DNA from: Ulva prolifera | Taxonomy: Eukaryota; Chlorophyta; Ulvophyceae; Ulvales; Ulvaceae | Reading direction: 5' to 3' | Assembly (NCBI GenBank): GCA_023078555.1 | Contig: CM041202.1 | Span: 6,186,522 to 6,250,521 of the forward strand | DNA length: 64,000 bases | In this document: one piece after another, positions 23,318 to 33,455 of the stretch | How positions within the stretch are numbered: the first letter of the stretch is position 1 | Layout: each line of letters starts with the position of its first letter | The notes under the pieces: model-generated | Database searches by the model: none | What the model was told of the DNA's origin: nothing | The model's input: only the letters and a program-made list of their open reading frames with translations | Position numbers and translations under genes: made by a program

Positions 23318-24185
23318 ATTCTCCACTCGAGCAGCTGCCGTTGCTGACTCGGGTGGAGGAGACTGATACGGGCCTTGCGGACAAGGCTGGAGGTGCGCCC
23401 CACGGAGTGCTGTCGCATGGCCCCAAGGGCCTTGGCCATTAGCGCCAGCGTCAATGATTACATGCCCTGCTTTCTTTATCTTTCTGGATGTGCATGCTGA
23501 TTTGAACACGCGCGCGAAGTTCTCGCCAATGTGTCGTGGCCAACAGCAGCCGTGGCATCAAGTTTCTTCCGTGCAGCGTGGACGTTATGCCAACGATCAC
23601 ACAACCTGACCGCAGTTTGTTCAGTTTCAGCGCATTCTCCGGCCATTCTTTGTCATGTTGAGCGCACACCTGGCATTCAGTGAGTCGTCGATACCGCGAC
23701 ATGTACAGCTGCCAAAGGTCATGATCATAACCACAGTGTCCCGTGGCTTGGCCGATGTACAGGCCTGCAGAATAGCATCGCCATATGTGATATACTTCTC
23801 CAGCGCTAGGCGACACGTGCAGCGGATGCTCACAATGGAGATGTGTAGCATTAATGAATATTCGGCGAAGCAGTGACGCAAGTGATGCGAGCTGAATTCT
23901 CATGTGCTGTACTTATTCTTGTTTTCAGTAGTTGTTCTTGTGCGTTGCAATTCTCTTGCTTGCGCCGCGAGCAAAGGGCTGCCAGAGCTCTGTGACGACT
24001 GCGCTTTCCACCTGCAGACACGCACAGTATCTGAGCCGAGGCCTGGACTGCCGCCGCCGCGGCCACGAGGCTCCACGCCGCCACGAGCCGTTACGGGGAC
24101 TGTGCCCAACCGCGTCGATACGCATAGCGATGACTGCACCCACTGTCACGGTCGTTTCCCCCACCCTACAAATGTGGTCGAGTAA
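23318..24185 (+). CDS. Possible two-exon protein, low support
   Basis: A candidate exon 23318-23392 (SPLEQLPLLTRVEETDTGL) ends at a GTGCGC donor in phase 1. After a 536-bp gap, TTTTCAG opens an exon 23929-24185 in matching phase (VVLVRCNSLACAASKG, then Pro/Arg-rich, with a CDDC...CTHCH cysteine pattern), ending TAA. The pairing is inferred only from phase and spacing. Confidence 0.25.
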
Positions 24186-24272
24186 ACGATGTTGTGCTAT
24201 GCAGGGCATAATACTGTTGGAATAAAGAAATAATAAGGCTCATAACAGCAGGCCTGGGACAGACTGCGTCAT

Positions 24273-25436
24273 ATGGCACCAGACTCTCACGGCGCCATCG
24301 GCCCGCCTGACGAGGCTGCGGAGCAGATGGAGGCGCAGGACGGGCAGGCACTCGCACAAGTTGCAGCTGCTGAGGGCGCTCCCCATAACATGCATGATGC
24401 GGCCGGCACGCTAGTCCAAGTGCAGAGGATCCCCCTCACTCCCGGTGCGCTCCACCTCACACACTCACACATGTCCTTGTAACACACTCACACATGCATG
24501 TGGATAGGGGGGAATCATGCCGCGTCATTGGTGTTGGGCGGGGGCTGCGTACGCGTGATAGTGGTCGTCGATGCCACACCGGTTCTTGCCTTCGAGTGCG
24601 TGGATGCGGCCGTGGAATCCTGCTGAAGTGTCTGTTACAAGGACAAAGCCGGAGTGGCAAATAGCACCGACAGGGCAACGAGCAAGCACACAAACGGCCC
24701 AATGTACGCTCGTCAGGGGAGTGGCATCCACTTCGAACTTGCCCGAACTTAGCGCCCAGTCACAGCCCGCACACAACGCTACACCGGGAACCCGCAGAAC
24801 TCTCACCCACATACCCCCACACCACACCCACGCACCCGTCCCCGCTTCAGCCCCAGACCCACGCACCCCCGCGCCTACTGACCTGTGTGTTTACTGTGAC
24901 GCGCGCCTGTGGTGCCCCTATGCATGTCTTGCGATGCTGCATGCCTCTCTTGCTTGACCTTGTGGAACACATGCGTGCGCGCTCAGTGTGAGCGGCGCAG
25001 CCATGCATATGTTGACTGTGAGACTCTCATCCGTCTGAAGCATGTGAGCTGTACACCATTCAATTCAAGTTGCCATCAACATTCTAAACGCCACAGCTTA
25101 TCACATTTGTAAGCACAACACAATCAGGCCTGTGCAGCGGGTCTCGCATACGCCATAAGCGTGGGGGGGGTTGCATTCCTGGGCGCGCAGTTTTTGGTGT
25201 TGGTTCATCTGCAAACAGAAGATACGGAGGGGATTCTGCGGACGCTGGAGGTCCTCCAACACTTCGTTGCCCCAGCTCTGGTGCTTCTAGGATCAGCGGC
25301 AGTGCCACCTCTGGCACGGGCCTGTTGCATGCTGAGGCGCGTGCTGTCGGCTTTCAGGCCGCCTGTGCCCGCGCAGCGACTTCTGGCCGATGACAGCGCG
25401 GCCATGCTGCCGCTGGTGCGCATACAGGGCTCTTGA
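24273..25436 (+). CDS. Two-exon small membrane protein (TM-exon family, copy H)
   Basis: Exon 1 is 24273-24444 (ATG, 57 codons plus one base), Ala/Glu/Gln-rich and acidic. The intron is 24445-25137 (GTGCGC...GTGCAG, 693 bp, phase 1). Exon 2 is 25138-25436, opening with a hydrophobic segment (GLAYAISVGGVAFLGAQFLV) followed by a second helix-like stretch (FVAPALVLLGSAAVPPLA) and ending TGA. Lengths 172 + 299 give 157 codons. The intron is unusually long because it contains the inverted X and direct Y repeats. Function unknown. Confidence 0.55.
24471..24856 (-). repeat. Repeat X, inverted copy inside an intron
   Basis: Reverse complement of 21859-22244 with scattered substitutions. It lies wholly within the intron of the 24273-25436 gene and starts 26 bp after its donor. 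It carries TGTTACAAGGACAAA at 24633-24647. Confidence 0.85.
24878..25100 (+). repeat. Repeat Y, direct copy inside an intron
   Basis: Same orientation as 22263-22470, although the adjoining X is inverted. It ends 37 bp before the intron acceptor. Confidence 0.85.
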
Positions 25437-25520
25437 GTGCTGTGCATGCGTGAATAGTTGCGTGACCTGTGGCTGCGGTGCACGCGTCAGCCTGCTTTGG
25501 AGTGGTTTTCAGTGGCAGTG

Positions 25521-25976
25521 ATGATTCGTGATGTGTTATTTGTTTTATGGTTGACGCCTGCATTGTGTTGTCTTGTGCTGGCTTTCGCGCTGCTCCAGCC
25601 TATCCTGGTCCGATGTAGCCATCACCTCCCATGGGCGTATGCTGTTCAGGGCGAGGTGCAGCTGCAAAGCAACGCCATCGACGACCATTCGACGCTTCCC
25701 CAGGCAGTGTCCACAGGCGCATCGACAAGTACCCAGGCGCTGTCCACGGGTACGCTGATAAGGACAGGGCCAGGGAGTGCACCGGGCTGGATCGCGTCTG
25801 CAATCAACAAGATCCGGAGCATGAGATTCTCGAGATCTCTGCCCTCGGCCGCACATGACGCGGGCACTCCTGTACCGACCGGTGCGCCTTTTTCTGCGTG
25901 CAAGGCAATATTGTCATATGTAACCTCAAAATGGCCGCCATGCCCTGTATTCACTCGTGTGCAGGCTTGCGTGTAA
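25521..25976 (+). CDS. Hypothetical protein with N-terminal signal anchor
   Basis: A 151-codon frame. ATG at 25521 was chosen because the product then opens with a strong hydrophobic stretch (VLFVLWLTPALCCLVLAFAL), consistent with a signal anchor or signal peptide. The remainder is Ser/Thr/Ala-rich and polar. A strong donor-like GTAAGTGAG begins at 25973, just before the stop, so the gene may instead splice into the exon starting at 26060, although the phase does not obviously match. Confidence 0.35.
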   Translation: MIRDVLFVLWLTPALCCLVLAFALLQPILVRCSHHLPWAYAVQGEVQLQSNAIDDHSTLPQAVSTGASTSTQALSTGTLIRTGPGSAPGWIASAINKIRSMRFSRSLPSAAHDAGTPVPTGAPFSACKAILSYVTSKWPPCPVFTRVQACV

Positions 25977-26059
25977 GTGAGTGCGTCATTTCTGAATGCA
26001 TCCGTTGCATATGCCGGTCACGTGTACTGCACAAGTCACCTGTATCGTTGTATGTGCAG

Positions 26060-27887
26060 GAAGGCGGAGGCTTGACTCAGCGCCACAAGCTTGTGACCCG
26101 CAGCAGCCGGAGCAGCAGAGCAAGCGGCCAAGATGTGGCGTGGCAGCAGCGGGCATGAGCGGACTGGCTGTCAGCAACACACAGCCAAGGCACTCCGCTC
26201 CTGCCTTTCTGCTTCCGACACCTGGTGACGTCATCGCTCCCGCCGCTGCCGATGTAGAGGCTAGCAATCTACCGGGTGCCATCACTGGGCATCTCTCTGA
26301 CGGTGCTGGGCCTTCGCGTGCCTGTGTGGCCGCTGCCACAGTCGGCGGGACCGCGGCTGCTGCTGCCAACGCCTCAGCCGGTAGCTCACGCGCCTCCGCC
26401 GCTCCCGGCCCACAAGCAGCTGCGGTATACGTAGCGGCAGAGGCTCCCAGCGCTGATGCCTTACTGCCCAACAACGACGCAGCAAAGGCTGCCGCGGCCA
26501 AGGAAAAAGAAGCCGGGGCTGCCGTTGACAAGGCCTGCGCCGCACAGACCGCCGCTGAAGCTGCCAAGGCAGGAAGCGCCGTGGCTGCTACCGCTGAGGC
26601 CGCGGCTCCCCGTGCAGAAGCTGCCGCCTTGCCGAACCCCGCCCCCGCTATCGATGCGGACCATGCTGAGGGTGCCGCTGCCACCAACTCTGCCGGCGCT
26701 CTCGGCAGCGCCAATGCAGTGGATGCCGCTGCTGACGACCCACCGCGGCCGGCCGCTCGTGGAGATGCCCCCATGGAGGTGGACGCCGCCGATGACCCAC
26801 CGGGCGCACCAGGAGATGACCACATGGACGTTGATGTTGCCAATGGCCCGCCTGCCAATTCGGGAGATGCCCACATGGAGGACGCCGCTGTAGATGACCC
26901 GCCGGCCGCACCAGGAGATGACCACGTGGACGTTGATGTTGCTAATGACCCGCCTGCCAATTCGGGAGATGCCCACATGGAGGACGCCGCTGCAGGTGTC
27001 CTGCCGGCCGCACCTGGAGCTGCCCACATGGAGGGGGTTGAAGCTGTTGATGACCTGCCGGCTGCTCCCGAAGGCGCCAACGCGATGCATGCTGCTGCCA
27101 ATCATCCGGCTGCGGCTCCCGCCATCGGCAATGCTGCGGGCGACGCTGCCGCTGACCCGCCCGCCGCTGATAACGTCGTCCAGATCCTGCACAACTCATT
27201 GCGCGAGACTGAACCAAACATCTTCAATCGTATCCAGCCATACATGTCTCTCATCACATCGCTGGATCAGTCACAAATCGTGCGCCCTCCTTGTTGCGTG
27301 GCTGCAACAAATTACCAACCTGCTTTTGTCGAGAAGTGCCCTGTCAGATGAGAAGCATGATGCGTGATGCGGTTCATGTCCACAGTCATGTCACAACAGA
27401 TCACAGCCCTGTGACAAAGCATATGGCTTGCAGAGCAGCCCCTACAGAAAGAGAATGCCACATGCCGACGACTTCGAAACAGCCAAAGTTAACATCAATC
27501 GATCGCCGTATCCCACAGATGGTACAAGATGCGGTGACGGAAGCGCACCCGCAGCTGTACATCGATTACAAGGCCGTGCTTTGCATGGTCGTCATGTCTT
27601 GGATAGTCTGGGCTGCAATGACCACAGGCACAGCGGTCGAGCCTGAACTCATCAAGAATTACACGATCGTCATCACCAAAATGTGCATGGCGCGCATGGG
27701 TGGGGTGACATCGGAGCAGCTAGAGGGAGCTGGTGGCGGCTACAACGATCTTGCGGGTAAAGGTGCAAAGCTTGTCCAGAGTGTGATAGCTGTGTTTGGC
27801 AATGACCTGCCCGCTGAGCTGCCTCTACCTTCGGTCGATGAGAGGAGCCCGTGGTTGTCACCGGGCATGTGGCGGGCGGCGGAGTAG
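26060..27887 (+). CDS. Ala-rich acidic-repeat protein with membrane helix in last exon
   Basis: A long Ala-rich exon follows GTGCAG at 26054-26059 (phase 1). If the gene is complete here it starts at ATG 26156. Residues after about 190 hold tandem acidic units (MDVDVANGPPANSGDAHMED). An exon end at 27229 (GTATCC donor) joins 27448 (CTACAG acceptor) in phase 1. The last exon encodes a basic linker, a helix (AVLCMVVMSWIVWAAMTTG) and a C-terminal tail, ending TAG at 27887. Splice choice is uncertain; a donor at 27282 is an alternative. Same general plan as copies A, C, D and H, on a larger scale. Confidence 0.45.
26790..27000 (+). repeat. Acidic coding tandem repeat
   Basis: Units such as GACCACATGGACGTTGATGT and CCAATTCGGGAGATGCCCAC recur about every 117 bp, giving alternating DDHMDVDVAN and SGDAHMEDAA blocks. 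At least two full units are present, with decayed ones on both sides. Confidence 0.7.
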
Positions 27888-30800
27888 CTGGCAATACATG
27901 TGTGCACTTGTGAGTGCTGGTCAATGTCCCACCTTGTTATGATGCTACAGACTCCCAAAAGATGTCTCATGTCTTAAATACTTTACAGTTAAGGTCGATC
28001 TCCCGCCGATTTGGAAGGCTTCTACATGGGACCAGGTGTTACATGGTTTGTTTGTTTTTTCAGTCAATAGGACTGCACACAGATGTGGGGAATTCGGTTC
28101 TAGTAGATACGTTTGAGCACGAGAGCAGGGGTCTTCAAGTTGGTACATGTACAGTGCCCAAAAGGTATCCATGCTGCAGAGCTGCCTCAAGAGTGTGTAA
28201 TAAATTAAATCACATATCCACAGAGCAAGCAACACAGCGCAGAGCAAGCACAAGTATATTTGGATTTACTTTACTTTACACATCTACGGACGGAGCAATT
28301 GCTACAAAAAGGTAACAAGTCCGTAACATATTTAACTTGCATACAGACTCTCTATAACAAAGATGCGGAGCTCAGAAACTTCCATGTGAGGTAGCGCATC
28401 GTGCAGATCCTAGACCCGCCGAGAGGGCCCTTGATTTTGCCGCCATACCGTCCAATGGTGCGATGTGCACGCATCGCCTCGTCCCTGCAAGCGCCACGCA
28501 TGCATGTAGGGTGGCCTGTGTGATCAATCAGAGCGACGCACAGCACATAGCACTCCACGCCAAAACTTGCACTTTTGCAGCGCTGCAGAGATAGCGTGCT
28601 GAAGACGATCAGGCTTACCATATCAGCATGTCTGAGCCACACATAGCACTCCACTTACATATGTGTGACCACCGTGCGGCAACGGCATCGTCCATGCCCC
28701 AGCCGACAGCACGCTCACAGAAAGAGAAAGCGGGGTGGCACAGAGGTTGCATGAGAGGGCCGCGCAGGTTAGACAGGTGAGACAGCGACGTCGGGTGAGC
28801 CGGGAATGTACCACGCCAGAGACCAATTGTGATGTGGGAAACCGCACCGCTGAGCCGCTGAGCCCTGTCTGACGCTTACAGATCTGTTTCTACTGAGGAC
28901 GGCTTCAGCTAAGCTGCCGCCAGGTCCACTCGGATGCGCCATTCTCTTTATTCACTCAGTTGCGCACGCATCAAGCCGCCCTCCTGTGATTCGGCCGCCG
29001 CAGACTGTCCTCTTGCCGCCACATCTCCTGCGCCGCAGCAGCTGCAGAGGGCACACTGGGCAGTGCGGCGGCGGCGCTGCCCGGACGTCCCTCGTCCACA
29101 GCCGCACCGTTTTTGGCATTCCTGAATTCTCAGAGAGTGACAAAACCGCCGCGGCGCTGAGGGCGGCGTCCTGCGTGGCGGCAATGTTGTCGCACCATGT
29201 ATTGCAGTCACCATCGGGTTGCGGCGGGGCAGTATTGGCGCCAGATCAGCGCCATACACCTGCATGCTGTGGCGCAGTTGTGAGATGAAACCTCCGTGAC
29301 ATGCAGGCACCCGGGCCGCAACACCACGCACATGCCTTCGGCGACCCACACATGTGCGACCTCCGCCTTCAGCCACAGCCTCGGCTGATAGCGCCCAGAT
29401 TTGCACCACAGGTATCTGTTGGTGGAAGCCGTACGAGCTCCGGAAACCACGTGATCCTGCGAGGCGGCACCCTTACACAGCAGTCACTGAACAGTGCACA
29501 TGAGCGCGGCGGACCAACATGTGTGTGAACGTGAGCCCTACTGACCCTGCAATGGCCATGCGCGTTGATGAGAACACGACTGCTTTACACCGAGGACCCT
29601 GACGTGACGGTGCACCATGCATGTTTGTCGTATCTGCGCGGTGCAGCCCATGCATGGACGTCGTGCACTGCTTGGTGAAGGCGGTCCAACAAGTCGGCTG
29701 CATATCGATTGATACCCAGGCTCTTTTAGACCATGAGGCTGACCCAGCTGACTTGTCTCCCCAGCGGTTGAGGTGCATGGGATCTGGGTACGGACAGAGC
29801 TGCTTGGAAAAAGTGTGGCAACTTGTCGTCCCTGGGGTAGGCAGACTTGCACACAGGCATTCAGACTGTTTCCTGGTAGTACACATCACAGCAATTGTGA
29901 CCTACTGAGAAGCTGAAGTGCGTGAGAGTTGGACACAAACACAAGCCACGATGGCACCTGGGACATTATGGCTCCTAGCTGCACTTTGCACCACCCAACA
30001 CTTGAGTTCTAGGTCACAACACAAGCGTGCAGCGCAAAGACGTGAAGCACCTGAGAGTATGACATGATGTCCGATTCGAGAGGTCCTGAATGCTGAGGCC
30101 CGATGCATCCTGAAAACATATCGCCGTGACTCCACGTCTACACCATCACCATCTACAGCTGCCTTGGCCGCTCTGGAGGTCAGCGAGGCCGCAAACGCAG
30201 CTGCTACCTGATCGCCCTGGAGGCGTGTCCTCACTTCAGCTGGGAAGCTTGCCGCCGACGTATGTGTTATGCATGTGACGACAGTTCTGACAGCGGCTCT
30301 TGAGCAGAGACCGGAGCTCCCTACACGTGCGCTGTTACGTGGTAAAAAACTTACCTGATAGAGCTATGTTGACAGTGCACATGAACGGCAGGGAATCTGG
30401 GGATCAGTGAAGGCAGGGGCGCACTTGAGCAGCGGCGAGTTGTACAGACTGGAACAGACAATTCGACGTGGCAGAGATGCCCTGTGCAGCTCGACTCCCC
30501 GTGGTGGTATGTGGCAGACTCTCCTGCGGAAATGGGCCTCCGACGCAGGATGCTGTTGGTCGGTTGGCACTGACTTGCAGGACTGGCTCATCGTGCCAAA
30601 ATCTGTCATGCGTTCGACGCTCAGGCTCAGGATCTGCGGAGATGAGACCGTCATGAAGGCATATATCGCCTGTAGTGTCGTATTCATCATTTAGTGTTCA
30701 ACACCACGAGCGCGCCTACATCATCGTCGCTGCAGGCGCCAAACATGACGTGCCGGACGCCTACCATCATCCCTTCGCGCGAAGGAGGTTGAACTAACTT

Positions 30801-31365
30801 TCACTTGCCCTGTGACGAGACTGGATGCTTGAAGGGGTTGTGTTACGGCAGCCATGACGCCGTAGTGTGAGCCAGGAACGGCAGCATACCATCACGTAGG
30901 ACACCTGGCTGTGGTCAGGGCCATCATGGGTGCACTGCCAACTTATGGCCTTGCATATGCGTCTTGCGTTCTGTTGTGGGATGTCGGGCCATTCTTCGTG
31001 GCTTCGGTGTCAGGCGAAAGACAAAACGGCAGTGCGTGGTCGCAGTATCTCGAGAGATACACAGGGCTCATGACTCAAGGAGTCATGACCATTCGTAGCC
31101 GGAAGAACAGTTGTATTCACAGACTTGCCCATGTCACTGATGCCTCACACCGCAACATATGGAAATGGATCCATTTCCGGTAACAGCAGGTCGTTCCACC
31201 GATCAACGTGCCACAGTACGTAGTACTAGGTCCCTGTCACACCTGTCGAACAGGTGGCGTTGCACCGACGCCACTCGACACGACAACAAATTCGCGGAAC
31301 AGCACTCGCCGATTAGCAGCGACAACTGAACCATTCAGAATGAGCAGGGCTTCGATCCCTGGTCA
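27888..31365. other. No gene confidently recognised
   Basis: A 95-codon frame at 30407-30694 (LEQTIRRGRDALCSSTPRGG) could be an exon, but has no support beyond its length. A perfect 18-bp palindrome GGAAATGGATCCATTTCC lies near 31161. The rest shows no long frame or repeat. Confidence 0.35.
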
Positions 31366-32028
31366 TTGCCATCGCCACTAGGCTGTACTGCAAGTCCGGT
31401 GGACCCGGAAGCATTCATGTCTGGCGGTATACATGGAATCCCGCCCGCCAGTAATTCTTGTTGTTGGTGCTATTCAGTCAGAGAAACAGTCTGCGTGGAC
31501 GTGCCCGGGAACGCTCCCGCTGCCACAGATGCCAGCGACATCACGAGGTGCCACACGACTGCAGTCAACCGAACGCCTGATCTCAGCAATGATTACATTC
31601 TGCAGCCCAAAAATCTTGACTATCGTTTTCGACGGACGTTACCGCGGGGAGCCTTCAATGCAAGCGGCAAGGTGAGATGTTTGCGACGAGTGTTTCCCAC
31701 CTCAGTATTCATGCCCCGTTCCTGCAATTCCTGCTTACTCACACCCAACATGGAACAACTATCGGCAGCGTTTCTATCACCATCGCCTGCACACCACGCC
31801 TTTGGGCATGCAGAGCAGCCGTCTGCATCGCCAACGTCTTTCTCTCTTCGCCGTCGAACCTTCACGAAAGCACAATGCCATTGCTTATTGGCTGAAGCAT
31901 ATGGTTTCGCATCATGTCTTGAACTCTACGTGGTGACGAATATCTCGCATGTTGCAGAGTTAGGGGCATGCCACCATGCTTTAGTTGACAACGGCCACTC
32001 TCTGTGCACAGAAACACAGAAAGTATAG
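31366..32028 (+). CDS. Unidentified open frames
   Basis: A 220-codon frame overlaps a second frame at 31433-31671 that looks more protein-like (PPVILVVGAIQSEKQ, then KILTIVFDGRYRGEPSM) and ends at a good donor (GTGAGA at 31672). A DGRY motif after a hydrophobic strand occurs in some DDE-type transposases, but no other motif backs this. Which frame is used is not clear. Confidence 0.25.
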   Translation: MPSPLGCTASPVDPEAFMSGGIHGIPPASNSCCWCYSVRETVCVDVPGNAPAATDASDITRCHTTAVNRTPDLSNDYILQPKNLDYRFRRTLPRGAFNASGKVRCLRRVFPTSVFMPRSCNSCLLTPNMEQLSAAFLSPSPAHHAFGHAEQPSASPTSFSLRRRTFTKAQCHCLLAEAYGFASCLELYVVTNISHVAELGACHHALVDNGHSLCTETQKV

Positions 32029-33455
32029 CTCAATTGAACATCATTTGTACCCCGAGTTTTCACACAGGCATTGTGTCTTCCTTTGCAATCAGTAAGCTGC
32101 TCTTCCATGCAGGTCACATCGTGTGCAACACTGTCGAGATCAAGCCCAGCTTGCGTACCACACTGGCGGGATTAGTTGACTGCGTCATGAGGCAGGTGGA
32201 CGATAGTTGCCTAGCATACGTGCATGCCAGACCGTGCATGCCAGGCACCGCATGAGGGAGGGGGAAACTGGTCATGCTGTGGCCGGGGTCTTCATGGCTG
32301 GCAAAGAGAAGGAAGTCCAGAGGATGTTGCCCCCGTACGATGTGCGAAGATCGACAGCCATCAGGAGCACTTCTGCTGCAGGTTGAAAGCACAGGATACG
32401 CACTGCAACAGTGCATTTTTGCTCATGAGGTAGCTCCCATATTCAGCATCACTACATGTGCTGAGGTGTCTCTGTTTCTGCTACCATCCATCCGCATTGC
32501 AGCACGCCTGATGCCACTTGGAACCTCGTTTTATCCTGCGGTCCTGTAGACTGTGCATCTTCATACCCATAGACATGCCTTCTGAGAAGTGTGAGACTGA
32601 AGCGAACTTTCTCACCAGCCCGTGTGCCTAGCATGGCACCCTATCACTTCTCATCTGCGCGCTGACTTTTTATTGCCATGCACCCACTTTGCCGTGCCCC
32701 TTGGCGCCGTCTTTTCATCATTACCTCTGCAGCACAACTGTGAGTGCGCCTTCCTGAGTGCACAAGCATGCATGCCCCATAGGCGTGTCTGTGCTGTCCA
32801 GATGCAGCTGGATGAACTGATGACGTGTTGTGTGCCTGGTAGCAGGGGTCACGCCGCTTCTCTGTTTGCATGCAGTCCTGAAGGCAGGCGGCGCCATGCA
32901 TGCGTCTCCGCTGTAGCCCATCAACCTAGGGAGCCCCCTGCAAGTACCCAGCCACCAGCTCGTCACTGTGTGCCGTCTTGTAGGCGACCGGCGGGCCGTG
33001 GTGCTGGACACCCTCAACCCATACGACCTATACCTCGATGCCCTCGACCAATCTCCCCTCGACTCCCCCAGTTGCAACCCGTGCGCAATCTACCGCAGTG
33101 GCACGCACTGCTGTGCATGGCGCAGAGCGTCCCGGACGCGTCCACATCGCCGATGACCCCCGGCTCGCAGTGCCTGAGCATGTGGACCCCTCGGCAGTGT
33201 CCGCCGGCAAGGAGGGGGCGGCCGGGTGGCACACAGGGCAGCGCGCACAGCATCGGCAGTACCCCGCCACGCAGCTTCCGGATACCGGCACGCGGCTCCA
33301 CTGTCGCGGCTCTAGATGGCAGCAGCGCGTGCTGGCCGCGTTCTGGCTGTACAAGAGTGCATGATATACCCCCTCGCCGCTGCAGGGAGGGCGCCTCAGT
33401 CCACATCTTCTAGCACAAGGGCTCCTCCTGCCCGGACGGGGACACCCGCGCGGCA
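32029..33455. other. No gene confidently recognised
   Basis: Several overlapping GC-rich frames (e.g. 32622-33413) have no domain. The 32968-33364 stretch might be upstream exons of the next coding region. Confidence 0.3.

Noticed and set aside
25986..27101. Minus-strand 371-codon frame opposite the Ala-rich exon
   Set aside because: Composition shadow of a GCN-rich plus-strand exon; the plus strand has acidic repeats and a downstream in-phase membrane exon.
31433..31671. DGRY segment as a DDE transposase
   Set aside because: Only one short motif matches; no further catalytic acidic residues or family context were found.
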